From NCBI RefSeq assembly GCF_017357245.1, contig NZ_CP071613.1, forward strand, positions 580,611 to 644,610: DNA of 64,000 bases. The letters run 5' to 3'. The position numbers were made by a program, and so were the translations under genes. Position 1 is the first letter of the stretch. The number at the start of each line of letters is the position of its first letter. Positions 34,827-43,288 of this stretch are shown here, piece after piece. The notes below the pieces were generated by a model. That model did no database searches, was not told where the DNA came from, and was given only the letters and a program-made list of their open reading frames with translations. The stretch is from Rhizobium bangladeshense (GTDB taxonomy: Bacteria > Pseudomonadota > Alphaproteobacteria > Rhizobiales > Rhizobiaceae).

Positions 34827-36413
34827 CTACTCCTTGGTCACATCATGCCAGCGCGTCGACCATGTCGTGTGCCCGTGATAGCCCTTCACGTTGGCGCGCA
34901 TGACATAGGGGTCGGTTCGCTGGAAGAAGATGACGAGCGGGGAGGCCATGCCGGCATAGATGCCGTCCATCTTCTTGAAGATGTCGGTGCGCTTTTCCGT
35001 GTCGCGCTCCTTCATCGATTGGTCGATCAGCGTGTTGAGCTCATCAACCTTCATGCCGGTCCGCCAGAGATAATAGCTGCCGAGGCGCGCCTCGTCGCTA
35101 TTGTCGGGGTTGAAGGCATATTGCGTGGCGACGGCGAAGGGATCGGGCAGGCGGGCGCCGGAATTGCCGAGCAGCACTTCGAATTTGCGCTCGCGGAAGG
35201 CGGGCGTGAACTCGCCGGGCACGAGATCAAGATCGATGCCGGCGGCGCGCGCACTCGCCTGCAGCGCCTCGGCGAAGGGCAGGGTTGGCGCCCCCGAGGG
35301 ATTGAGGACTTTCTTCAGGCCGTTGGGGTATCCGGCCTCGGCCAGCAGCTGCTTGGCCTTGGCGGGATCGTAATCATAGCGGACGGCGGCCTCTTCGGGA
35401 GCGCCGATCATGCCGCGCGGGATCATCGACTGCCAGGGGAAGCCGGTATGGCGCATGATGTTGCCGGAGATCGCCTTCCAGTCGAAGGCGTACTGAAAGG
35501 CTTCGCGGACCTTCGGCTTCTGCAGGTCCGGGTCTTTCTGGTTGAGGGCGATATAGTAGAAGCCGAGGCCCGGCACGTTCTCGATGACCATATCCTTATT
35601 GGTGGAGAGCGCATCGAGATCGCCGCTTGCCACATATTGGCCGACATCGACGTCGCCGGCTTCGAGCTGAAGCCGGAGATTGCCGGATTCCGGGATATGG
35701 CGGGCAACGACGCGGGCCATGGCCGGCTTGCCGCCCCAATATTTCGGCTGCGCATTGAAGATCGCCACATCGTTCGGCCGCCATTGCGCCAGACTGAACG
35801 GGCCGCTGCCGGCGGAATAGGCCGAGAGCCAGGCGCCGCCGAAATCGCCGTTCGCCTCGTGCGACAGCACCGTCTTCTTGTCGACGATGCCGATCGAGGA
35901 ACCGGCCAGCGAATAGAGCACCAGGTCGGTATTGACCGTTTGCGGCAGCTCGATCTCCAGCGTGTGTTCGTCCTTGGCGCGGACGAGCTTTTCGACGTTA
36001 TCTGATGTGAAACCCCAGAGTGCGACGTCGGTGGAGCCGACCTGGCCCATCTTGATGACGCGCTGGATCGACCAGGCCGCATCCTCCGCGGTGACCTTGT
36101 TGCCGCTCTGGAAGACTGCGTCGTCGCGCAGGGTCAGCGTGATGACCTTACCATCAGGCGAGACCTCCCATTTCGTCGCAAGCATCGGCTTCAGCGTCTT
36201 GAGGTCATCAGGCGACAGTTGCACGAGGTTGTCGTAGAGGTTGGAGATCAGCTCGGAAACCGTCCGGGCGTTGTTCTGGGCCGGATCCAGCGTGCGGATG
36301 CCGGTCAGGTTCGTCCCGATCACCAGCATGTTGGGCGGCGATGCCGCCAGGCACGGCTGCGCCGCCATCAGCGCGCCTGTCATTGCGATTGTCGTCAGTA
36401 GCTGTTTCAGCAT
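34827..36413 (-). CDS. Peptide/opine-type ABC transporter, periplasmic binding protein (SBP_bac_5)
   Basis: 528 residues from ATG 36413 with GGGAGGT upstream; the extension to 36557 lies in the DapA-family gene's leader. Signal peptide MLKQLLTTIAMTGALMAAQPCLAA, then SBP_bac_5 features (GTNLTGIRTLDPAQNNARTVSELISNLYDNLV; WRPNDVAIFNAQPKYWGG; YDYDPAKAKQLLAEAGYP). SBP_bac_5 proteins bind peptides, opines, nickel or oligosaccharides. Beside uronate-pathway genes, an acidic oligosaccharide or sugar acid is a fair guess. Confidence 0.88.
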   Translation of the reverse strand: MLKQLLTTIAMTGALMAAQPCLAASPPNMLVIGTNLTGIRTLDPAQNNARTVSELISNLYDNLVQLSPDDLKTLKPMLATKWEVSPDGKVITLTLRDDAVFQSGNKVTAEDAAWSIQRVIKMGQVGSTDVALWGFTSDNVEKLVRAKDEHTLEIELPQTVNTDLVLYSLAGSSIGIVDKKTVLSHEANGDFGGAWLSAYSAGSGPFSLAQWRPNDVAIFNAQPKYWGGKPAMARVVARHIPESGNLRLQLEAGDVDVGQYVASGDLDALSTNKDMVIENVPGLGFYYIALNQKDPDLQKPKVREAFQYAFDWKAISGNIMRHTGFPWQSMIPRGMIGAPEEAAVRYDYDPAKAKQLLAEAGYPNGLKKVLNPSGAPTLPFAEALQASARAAGIDLDLVPGEFTPAFRERKFEVLLGNSGARLPDPFAVATQYAFNPDNSDEARLGSYYLWRTGMKVDELNTLIDQSMKERDTEKRTDIFKKMDGIYAGMASPLVIFFQRTDPYVMRANVKGYHGHTTWSTRWHDVTKE

Positions 36414-36459
36414 CTCAAGACCTCCCAATCCTGTTGTTTGCGGAATGAATGTTTCGAAC

Positions 36460-37404
36460 TTAGCCGGCTGCCTTGATGTCCTGCCGGTCCGTTTGAATGT
36501 CGCCCGCGGCCTCCCAGCCTCGAAGCAACCGATGCAGTTCGTCGCGGTCATGCGCATCGAGCTGCGGCAATCCCGGCACGCGTACCGGGCCGACGTCGAG
36601 GCCGGAAAAGGTGACCGCCTCTTTCACGACGGTCACGTTCGCGCCGTTGCGGAATTTGGTGCGCATCCGCTCGAAGGGTTCGAGCTTGTTGACGATGGCT
36701 CTCGCCGCGGCGAAATCGCCCTTGTCAAGCGCTTCATGGACGGCGAGCGACAGCCTCGGGGCGACGTTGACGAGGCCCGAGGTGAAGCCGCGTGCGCCGG
36801 CTGCGGTGAACGTCGGCGCCCAGCTCTCCGCCAGGCCGCAGACGAAGAGCGCGCCATTGGGATCGGCGGCGGGGATCGCCCGCGACAGCAGCATCAGATC
36901 GGTCGTGGCGAACTTGATGCCGGCAATATTATCGTGGTTGGCGAGGCGGACGATCTCCGCAACGGTGAAACCCTCGGCCCTGACATAGGCGACGAGGGGC
37001 AGGGGCGAAGCGTCGGCGAGATCGCAGAAATAATCGATTTGGGCAGATGGTGCTGCGAAGGGATCGACGGGCTGATGCGACATGACGGCGGAGGCGCCAA
37101 TCGCGGCCGCATTCCTGGCCATTTCGATCGCCTCGCGCAGCGACCGGCCGATCGCCGCCGTTACCGGCGCGCGGCCGTCGACGCCTGAAACCGCCGCCTC
37201 GTGGACGATCCGGATCTCCTGCGGCGTCAGCGCATAAAATTCGCCGGTATTTCCGGCTGCGACGATGTTGTGAATGCCGGCCACGGCCACCCGCTCGTAG
37301 ACCTTCGCGGTAATCCGGGGCTCGACTTCGCCCCGAGCGTCATAGGCCGTGACGGGAACGCCCGACACGCCCTTAAGCGCCTTGCGCATGATCGCGATGC
37401 TCAT
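36460..37404 (-). CDS. Dihydrodipicolinate synthase family protein (KDG aldolase / dehydratase-like)
   Basis: 314 residues. DapA/NAL-family barrel: GVPVTAYDARGEVE, NIVAAGNTGEFYALTPQE, the Schiff-base lysine in IAGIKFATTDLML and the Tyr in LPLVAYVRAEGF. Rhizobial homologues next to uronate genes act as 5-dehydro-4-deoxyglucarate dehydratase (KdgD) or KDG aldolase. The neighbours (lactonase, enolase-superfamily dehydratase, uronate dehydrogenase remnant) favour the KdgD-type role; that is inference. GGGGGAGA precedes the ATG. Confidence 0.8.
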   Translation of the reverse strand: MSIAIMRKALKGVSGVPVTAYDARGEVEPRITAKVYERVAVAGIHNIVAAGNTGEFYALTPQEIRIVHEAAVSGVDGRAPVTAAIGRSLREAIEMARNAAAIGASAVMSHQPVDPFAAPSAQIDYFCDLADASPLPLVAYVRAEGFTVAEIVRLANHDNIAGIKFATTDLMLLSRAIPAADPNGALFVCGLAESWAPTFTAAGARGFTSGLVNVAPRLSLAVHEALDKGDFAAARAIVNKLEPFERMRTKFRNGANVTVVKEAVTFSGLDVGPVRVPGLPQLDAHDRDELHRLLRGWEAAGDIQTDRQDIKAAG

Positions 37405-37439
37405 TTTTCTCCCCCGTTCGCTTTTCTTCCAGTTGATCG

Positions 37440-38315
37440 TCAGCCGAAACGGAAGGGCGGCAGCCCCTCCGCATCGACATCGAAGGCGATGACCGTGCCT
37501 GCCTCGAAACGTCCGGTGCGGTCGGTTGACAGGCTCGTGACGTAAAGGGTGCTGAATTCAGGCCCTCCGAAACACGGCATGGTCGGTGCTGCGACCGGCA
37601 GAATGTAGATTTCGACGATTTCGCCGTCGGGCGATATTCTATTGAGGCGGCCTGCGGAGACGCCGGCGCTCCAGTAGAATCCGTCGCGATCGGTCGTCGC
37701 TCCGTCCGGCCGCCCTTGTTCCTCGGTGAAGCCGCGAAGTCGACGTCCCTTGCCGATCTCGCCTGTCTTCGGATCGAAATCGAAGGCTCGCAGAAAGCAC
37801 TGCCGGCTGTCTGAGTGATACATCCGCCGGCCGTCCGGCGACCAGGCAAGGCCGTTGGAACTCGTCAGTCCCGTTGCAACGGTCCGCGTGCTGCCATCGG
37901 CGCCGACACGATAGAGCGCCGCGTCGTTCACCTGCGGCTTGGCCTCGCTGATCGAGCCGACCCAGAAATGCCCGTCCGGGCCCACCTTGCCGTCGTTGAG
38001 CCGGCCATTGATGTCGCGCCCGACAGGATCGCAGAGAAATTCGAGATCACCGGAAACGGGATCGAAGAGATGGACGCCGGTCTGGAGGCCTACGACGATC
38101 CTGCCGTCGCGGCAAAGCCCGAGGCAGCCGACCGCCGCCGGCATGGCGAAGCGGTCGATCTTGCCTCCTGCCGAGATCCGGACGATCGCCGGCGCCAGTA
38201 TGTCGACGTGCCACAGAGCACCGGTCTGCTCGTCCCACACAGGCGATTCGCCGACCGTCAGCGGTTGCTGCAGCACCGAGCGGACCTTCGGTTCAAGGAT
38301 GCGGGGCGCCGTCAC
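37440..38315 (-). CDS. SMP-30/gluconolactonase family sugar lactonase
   Basis: 291 residues. SMP-30 beta-propeller with the metal ligands of the family: Glu in VGESPVWDEQ, Asn in TSSNGLAWSPDG and Asp in MYHSDSRQ; also NDGKVGPDGHFWVGS. It hydrolyses sugar-acid lactones, the product expected of uronate dehydrogenase. Its start overlaps the truncated dehydrogenase frame by four bases, so the two were once adjacent genes. Confidence 0.85.
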   Translation of the reverse strand: MTAPRILEPKVRSVLQQPLTVGESPVWDEQTGALWHVDILAPAIVRISAGGKIDRFAMPAAVGCLGLCRDGRIVVGLQTGVHLFDPVSGDLEFLCDPVGRDINGRLNDGKVGPDGHFWVGSISEAKPQVNDAALYRVGADGSTRTVATGLTSSNGLAWSPDGRRMYHSDSRQCFLRAFDFDPKTGEIGKGRRLRGFTEEQGRPDGATTDRDGFYWSAGVSAGRLNRISPDGEIVEIYILPVAAPTMPCFGGPEFSTLYVTSLSTDRTGRFEAGTVIAFDVDAEGLPPFRFG

Positions 38316-38488
38316 GAAACGATCTCCGGTTTTTTGACGAGCCCTTCGCCAACGAAGCTTTCATTCTCGGCCAGATCCGCAGGCTCATGAATATCGATCA
38401 GACGGAGATGCTCGATATGCTGGCGAAAGAACGGGCGCAGCAGCGTCCCGACGCGTCCGGCAGCACCCATCACAGCAACCTGTCTCAT
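38312..38488 (-). pseudogene. Truncated uronate dehydrogenase-like NAD-binding fragment (58 aa)
   Basis: Only 58 residues, beginning MRQVAVMGAAGRVGTLLRPF, with the GxxGxxG nucleotide-binding motif of NAD-dependent epimerase/uronate dehydrogenase (usually about 265 residues). It then runs on through HIEHLRLIDIHEPADLAENE and ends KKPEIVS at the lactonase start. The catalytic Tyr-x-x-x-Lys is gone. AGGAAGC precedes the ATG. Probably a deletion; the organism would need another enzyme for this step. Confidence 0.6.
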
Positions 38489-38509
38489 CGTGCTTCCTCC
38501 CGCCATCGC

Positions 38510-39223
38510 TCAGACGCCTTGGAACATCCGGGCGCGCGCATTCAGTATGTGTCTCTTCATCGCATCGTGGGCTTCGGTTTCCCGCCGCGCGAAGATGGCC
38601 TCCACGATCACCGCATGTTCATCCTGGACGCTGCGAATCTGCTCCGGCGTGCGCTTCAGGCTGAGGCTTCGCGTCACCGAATGGCCGATGGCAAAATGCG
38701 GCCGGAACCATTCGCGCACGGTGATATGGAACTGGTTGCCGGTCGCCATCGCGATCGCATCATGCAAGGCCTGGTCTTCCTCGGCGCCGAGCTCCCCGTT
38801 CTTCAGACATTGCTCAATCGCAAGCAGCGCTGCCGTGATCCGCTCCTTGTCGGACGGCTGCCAGTTCCGTGCGGCCAGTTCCGCAGCCTCGGCCTCCAGC
38901 CCGGCACGGAATTCGAAAAAACGCTGGACGTCGGCGAGCGAGCCGACCGGAACCATTTTCAGCATCGACGAATCCGGCCGCTGCCGGACATAGGAGCCCG
39001 ATCCCTTGCGCGATACGATCAGGCCATCGGTTCTGAGCCGCTCCAGGGCCTCGCGCACCACGGGTCTGGAGGCGCCGAAGTCGGTGGCGAGCTTCGTCTC
39101 CGATGGCAGCCGTTCGTTCACCGGAAATTTGCCGTCCGCTATCATCGCTACGATCTTCTCGTAGATGATGTCGCTGAAGCGAGTTGCGCCTCTGTTGGAA
39201 ACGGCATCTGCTGCGAATGTCAT
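38510..39223 (-). CDS. GntR-family regulator (FadR subfamily)
   Basis: 237 residues from ATG 39223 (GGGAGAGAAAAGGA upstream). The N-terminal winged helix (KIVAMIADGKFPVNERLPSETKLATDFGASRPVVREALERLRTDGLI) and C-terminal FCD ligand domain (FFEFRAGLEAEAAELAA; DQALHDAIAMATGN; EHAVIVEAIFARRETEAHDAMKRHI) define the FadR class. Such proteins respond to organic acids or uronates and probably control both the minus-strand transport/uronate operon and the divergent dehydratase at 39578. Confidence 0.85.
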   Translation of the reverse strand: MTFAADAVSNRGATRFSDIIYEKIVAMIADGKFPVNERLPSETKLATDFGASRPVVREALERLRTDGLIVSRKGSGSYVRQRPDSSMLKMVPVGSLADVQRFFEFRAGLEAEAAELAARNWQPSDKERITAALLAIEQCLKNGELGAEEDQALHDAIAMATGNQFHITVREWFRPHFAIGHSVTRSLSLKRTPEQIRSVQDEHAVIVEAIFARRETEAHDAMKRHILNARARMFQGV

Positions 39224-39577
39224 TATCGTCCTTTTCTCTCCCGCCACGCGGCAATTCAGGCGCCGCGCTGTCACGCGGCCAGGATGTGGCGCATGGACAA
39301 CATCTGACAGATAAGCTGTCTTTCTTGCCTCAGCTCCGTTTCCCGCGGGGCCGCGACGGCTCGTTTGATGCTCCATTGCTAGATAATCTGTAATGATCTG
39401 TCAACTCTTGTAATTATTTGAGAGCGTGTTTAGGCTCAGTTTTAACGCGGAGGGGCGAAACGGCAGGTCGGGAGTTCACCGGTACCACCCGGAAAGGCTG
39501 TGCCGGCATGAATGCACCTCTCCGTGTAGACGCGCGTGGCGCGCCGCAGCTATTTCAATCGCTAGAAGGATAGAAAG
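39224..39577. promoter_or_regulatory. Divergent control region for GntR and dehydratase genes
   Basis: About 350 bases without a gene. An AT-rich stretch at 39380-39420 carries the direct repeat ATCTGT (39386-39391 and 39396-39401, ten bases apart), followed by TTGTAATTATTTGA. These are candidate promoter/operator sequences for the FadR-type regulator; no perfect palindrome was found. The rest is unremarkable. Confidence 0.35.
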
Positions 39578-40765
39578 ATGAAGATCGACCGCATGCGGGT
39601 GTTCATGACCCGCGACAAGGACCGCCCCCGCGTAATCGTCGCGCTCGACACCGATGACGGGCTGACGGGTTGGGGCGAATGCTACAATCACGGCCCCGAC
39701 AAGGCGTTGCCGCCGCTGCTCGATTATCTCTACGGCTTTCTCTCCGGCCAGGACCCGACACGGGTCGATTATCTCGTCAACCTGCTGATCCAGCAGAGCC
39801 GGTTTCCGCCGGGCGCGCTCGGTCTTGCCGCCATTTCAGCGGTGGACCACTGCCTGTGGGATTTGGCGGCCAAGGCCGCGAATGTCCCGGTCTACAAATT
39901 GCTGGGTGGCGAGGTGCGCGACCGCATCAAGGTCTACGCCGGGGTCTATACCGCGCCCGACGCGCCGGCCGCCCGCGAGGAGTTCGACCGCCTGAACGAG
40001 GAATGGGGTTTCACCGCCTTCAAGCTAAGCCCCTGGCGCATCGACATGCACGCCCATCGCTGGGGGAATGTTGTGAAAGCCTCAGCGGACTATTTCCGCT
40101 CGCTTCGCGAGACGGTCAATGACGAATACGAGATCGCCCTCGACGCTCATGCCAAGATCTTCGAACCAATCGCCGCAAGACAGCTCGGCAATGCCCTGGC
40201 GCCCTATGATCCGCTGTTCTTCGAAGAGCCGTTGCGTCCGGAGAATATCGAGGCCTGGGGCGATCTGAAACAGGGGCTCAACTGTGTGCTGGCCACCGGC
40301 GAGTCGCTTTATAACAGGAACGAATTCCTGCGGCTGTTGCAGGTCAAGGGCGCCGACCTGATCCAGCCCGATATCTGCGTCGTCGGCGGCATCAGCGAAA
40401 TGCGCCGCATCGCCACGCTTGCCGAAGCCTATTTCGTCGGCGTCGCTCCGCACAACCCGATGGGGCCGCTGGCAACGGCGGTCAATGTGCATTTTTCGGC
40501 CGCGGCTCAGAATTTCCGCATCCTCGAATACCGGCTGCCAAAGGGCCGGGCCTATGTTTACGGCGGCCTCGATATTGAAAAGCGGCAGGGGGAAACGCGC
40601 TACGTCGTCGATCCCTATCTGCCGAAGAACGGCTATCTCGAGCTGCGCCCTGATCGGCCCGGCTGGGGCGTCGAAATGGACGAGAAGGCAATGGAGGAGG
40701 AAGGGTATATCCACTGGCAGCGGCGTGTGCCGAAGCGGCCGGATGGTTCTTACGCCTTCGCTTAG
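39578..40765 (+). CDS. Enolase-superfamily sugar-acid dehydratase (mandelate racemase/DgoD-like)
   Basis: 395 residues. Metal ligands of the family: Asp189 in ALDAHAK, Glu216 in FFEEPL, Glu242 in ATGESLY; Asp265 (IQPDIC) and His292 in APHNPMGPLAT form the base dyad. The family dehydrates aldonic or aldaric acids (galactonate, galactarate, glucarate). The adjacent DapA-family enzyme and lactonase fit an aldarate. The exact acid is not decidable here. Transcribed away from the GntR gene. Confidence 0.83.
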   Translation: MKIDRMRVFMTRDKDRPRVIVALDTDDGLTGWGECYNHGPDKALPPLLDYLYGFLSGQDPTRVDYLVNLLIQQSRFPPGALGLAAISAVDHCLWDLAAKAANVPVYKLLGGEVRDRIKVYAGVYTAPDAPAAREEFDRLNEEWGFTAFKLSPWRIDMHAHRWGNVVKASADYFRSLRETVNDEYEIALDAHAKIFEPIAARQLGNALAPYDPLFFEEPLRPENIEAWGDLKQGLNCVLATGESLYNRNEFLRLLQVKGADLIQPDICVVGGISEMRRIATLAEAYFVGVAPHNPMGPLATAVNVHFSAAAQNFRILEYRLPKGRAYVYGGLDIEKRQGETRYVVDPYLPKNGYLELRPDRPGWGVEMDEKAMEEEGYIHWQRRVPKRPDGSYAFA

Positions 40766-40842
40766 AGACGCCGCTCAAAAAAATCGGGACTGGCTGCTGC
40801 CGCATGGTGGCAGCCATTTCCTGGTTGTCAGGCGACACCGAC

Positions 40843-40930
40843 GTTATGCGTGGTCATGGCATTCTCCAACATCTCGCACGTTCGAAGGGCCTGCCCTCTG
40901 AGCGCAGACGACTGATCGCCGACGAAAGCG
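40843..40930 (-). pseudogene. Relic of a nitroreductase-FMN-reductase junction
   Basis: On the minus strand the end of an FVGD frame runs into a new ATG: MTTHNVGV then a stop. The real pair at 54216-55538 has the same order: nitroreductase end TVTFVGE followed by FMN reductase start MTTHKVGY. The plus-strand bases TATGCGTGGTCATGG are identical at both places (40846 and about 54777). Only about 90 bases survive, so it is a fragment of a paralogous copy. Confidence 0.6.
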
Positions 40931-41077
40931 TTGGCGGCCATGAACCTTCCCCTGGCAATAATCCGCCCGAATTATCTTTCGACCGTCGGCGATCGGATGG
41001 TCGCGGCGAAACCGGTCAGGCATGGCCGCCGCTGATGGAGGCCGTCCGCCATTCGCAAATACCGGCCGCAGGAGATG
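40931..41077 (+). pseudogene. Relic of a GMC oxidoreductase 3' region
   Basis: The bases from 40931 to about 41077 align with the GMC gene at about 30699-30846, including a long near-identical core encoding IRPNYLSTVGDR and AAK-VRH. A one-base deletion (CCGCCGGCTG to CCGCCGCTG) and a later one-base insertion break the frame. It is a decayed partial duplicate in the same orientation as the intact gene. Confidence 0.75.
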
Positions 41078-41140
41078 CAAAAACAAAGGGATGGTGCGGT
41101 TCTGCGCTTCCGCTGAAATCTGAACTGCGCTCGATCTAGT

Positions 41141-42064
41141 CTAAAGCGTCCAGTCATCCCGGTATTGGACTTCGGCAGCTTTGTCCTCGCGGCAAATCGT
41201 TTCCAGCGCCAACGAGGCACGGCTGGAGTGTCTTTGCTTGTGCCGCAGGATTGCAAACTGGCGGGACGGCAAAGGAAAGCGCGCCTTTACCAACAGCCCC
41301 TGCATCAAGAGCGGCGCGGCCACGGCGCCGGAAACGACCGTTGCGCAGAGGCCTTCTCTTGCAGCCGATATGACGGCTTCGTTCGATGGCAGCTCGAGTG
41401 CGACAGTCAGATCTCCGGGGCCGATGCCGAGATTGGAAATCGCCGCCTCGAAAGCCGACCGGGTTCCGGACCCTTTTTCCCGCATAACCCATTTCGTGCC
41501 CGAAGCCAGCTCCGCCGGGGCGATCGGTTTGCCACGCGCCCAGGGGTGGCGCGGACCGACGACGACAAGGAGTTCGTCCTCGGCAAGCGGCTGAACATTC
41601 AGCGCCGGCTCATCAACGCTGCCTTCGACGAATCCGACTTCCGCCAATCCTTCGAGAACCGCTTTTGCCGCCGTGGTCGTATTGCCGATCATCAGCTTCA
41701 GGTCGATGCCCGGATAGCGGTTCTTGAAACGCATCAGCATTGATGGCAGCCAATAGCTTGCGATCGTCTGACTGGCAAAAACAACGAGCTCACCCTTTTG
41801 CAGGCCGCCGAGATCGGACAAGACGAGCGCTGCGGCTTTTGCGCGCGCGAGTGTGGCTCTTGCCTCCCCCAGAAACACCCGCCCTTCATATGTCAGCTCT
41901 ATGCGGCGTCCGACACGGTGAAAAAGCTCGACGCCATAGGAGGCCTCGAGATTGCGGATGGCGGAACTGACGGCTGATGGCGTGAGGCCGATCGCTGAGG
42001 CGGCGTTGGTCAGGTGCTCGCGTTCGGCGACCGCGACGAAAATGGAGAGCTGTTCGAAGGTCAT
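41141..42064 (-). CDS. LysR-family regulator (YeiE/CysB-type)
   Basis: 307 residues from the ATG at 42064. N-terminal winged HTH (MTFEQLSIFVAVAEREHLTNAASAIGLTPSAVSSAIRNLEASYGVELFHRVGRR), then a periplasmic-type effector domain (GELVVFASQTIASYWLPSMLMRFKNRYPGIDLKLMIGNT). Divergent from the YeiH-type exporter, the same arrangement as E. coli yeiE-yeiH, so it most likely controls that gene. Confidence 0.86.
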   Translation of the reverse strand: MTFEQLSIFVAVAEREHLTNAASAIGLTPSAVSSAIRNLEASYGVELFHRVGRRIELTYEGRVFLGEARATLARAKAAALVLSDLGGLQKGELVVFASQTIASYWLPSMLMRFKNRYPGIDLKLMIGNTTTAAKAVLEGLAEVGFVEGSVDEPALNVQPLAEDELLVVVGPRHPWARGKPIAPAELASGTKWVMREKGSGTRSAFEAAISNLGIGPGDLTVALELPSNEAVISAAREGLCATVVSGAVAAPLLMQGLLVKARFPLPSRQFAILRHKQRHSSRASLALETICREDKAAEVQYRDDWTL

Positions 42065-42163
42065 AAGCAATCGTTCGATTTTGTCGAATGAACTATATTA
42101 ATCTATTCAATAGAAGTCGACAATTGGGTGTGGGACAGTAGAGCATTCCACAAGGTGTTGCGA

Positions 42164-43189
42164 ATGTTCGTTTCCGTCTCACGTTCCCCGTCGCTTCCTG
42201 CTGTCCTACCGGGACTTTTCCTTTGCGCGGCAGTCACGTTCATTGCGCGGTTGGTCGAGCAGTTGCAACTGGTGATTTTCGGCGCGCACTGGATCGAGAG
42301 CCTCGTGCTGGCCATTCTGATCGGCATTGCCGTGCGCTCCTCGGTCCGTCTTCCGCAGAGTTTCACTCCAGGCATTCACTTCGCCGCCAAAACGCTGCTC
42401 GAGATTGCCGTCGTGTTGCTGGGCGCCTCGCTCAGTACGGCTGCCATCCGGCAGGCCGGGCTGCCGCTTGTCGGCGGAATTGCCGTCCTGGTTGCTCTGT
42501 CCCTGGCCGGCAGCTTTCTGCTCGGGCGTCTATTGGGGCTGTCGACCGGCCTAGCGACCTTGGTTGCGTGCGGCAACTCAATCTGCGGCAATTCTGCGAT
42601 TGCCGCTGCAGCCCCAGTCATCGGCGCCAAACCCGACGATATCGCTGCCTCGATAGCCTTTACCGCGCTGCTCGGCGTTGGTGCGGTGCTGGCGCTGCCG
42701 CTTCTGCATCTGCTCCTGGGCCTCAGCACCGTACAATATGGCGTCTTCGCAGGGCTGACAGCCTATGCCGTGCCGCAGGTATTGGCAGCCACGGCCTCTG
42801 CCGGAGCCGTCAGCACCCAGGTAGGCACGCTCGTCAAGCTGATCCGCGTGATGATGCTCGGACCCGTCATTCTTGTGCTCGGCGCACTTCATGGCCGGCG
42901 TCCCGGTGGCTCCGCATTCAATCTCCGCCATGTTATGCCATGGTTCATCCTCGGTTTTGCAGCCATGGCGACGCTTCGCTCCTTTGACGCAATCCCGGCA
43001 CCGCTGCTGACCGGGATGTCGGCTGTCTCCGCCGCTTTTACCGTCACCGCGATGGCCGCGTTAGGCCTCTCCGTCGATGTGAGATCCGTCGCCCATACCG
43101 GCGGCCGGGTCCTTGCAGCGGCGGCGCTGTCGCTGCTGGCTCTGGCGGCTCTTGGGCTTTGCTTGATGGCACTGCTTGACATCGGCTGA
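42164..43189 (+). CDS. YeiH/UPF0324-family putative sulfate/sulfite exporter
   Basis: 341 residues from ATG 42164; a GTG at 42128 would add 12 residues with no clear ribosome site. About nine to ten hydrophobic helices. UPF0324 signatures: HWIESLVLAILIGIAVRSS, LLEIAVVLLGASLS, GNSICGNSAIAAAAPVIGA and TLVKLIRVMMLGPVIL. The family is suggested to export sulfite or related ions. No ligand can be read directly. Confidence 0.82.
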   Translation: MFVSVSRSPSLPAVLPGLFLCAAVTFIARLVEQLQLVIFGAHWIESLVLAILIGIAVRSSVRLPQSFTPGIHFAAKTLLEIAVVLLGASLSTAAIRQAGLPLVGGIAVLVALSLAGSFLLGRLLGLSTGLATLVACGNSICGNSAIAAAAPVIGAKPDDIAASIAFTALLGVGAVLALPLLHLLLGLSTVQYGVFAGLTAYAVPQVLAATASAGAVSTQVGTLVKLIRVMMLGPVILVLGALHGRRPGGSAFNLRHVMPWFILGFAAMATLRSFDAIPAPLLTGMSAVSAAFTVTAMAALGLSVDVRSVAHTGGRVLAAAALSLLALAALGLCLMALLDIG

Positions 43190-43253
43190 TCGAGGCGATT
43201 TGCCCAAAATACCGGCAAAGATTCCGGTTGCCTTCGAAACGATCAGCGGGTAG

Positions 43254-43267
43254 CCTGTATATACAGG
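43254..43267. promoter_or_regulatory. 14-bp palindrome, candidate HutC-type operator
   Basis: CCTGTATATACAGG is a perfect palindrome 21 bases before the first start (43289) of the 43289-53953 gene run. The core TGTATATACA is the core I know from histidine-utilisation repressor (HutC) sites. The run itself encodes a HutC-family regulator (46487-47254), so autoregulation is expected. Confidence 0.72.
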
Positions 43268-43288
43268 TCGGGTGGAAACAAGGTCGTC

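Noticed and set aside
33718..36005. Two long plus-strand frames (33718-34878 and 34845-36005)
   Set aside because: Antisense to DppB-like and SBP_bac_5 genes, which have clear motifs and signal peptide.
40792..40815. Stem-loop after the enolase-superfamily gene
   Set aside because: Stem has mismatches and no T-run; too weak to call a terminator.
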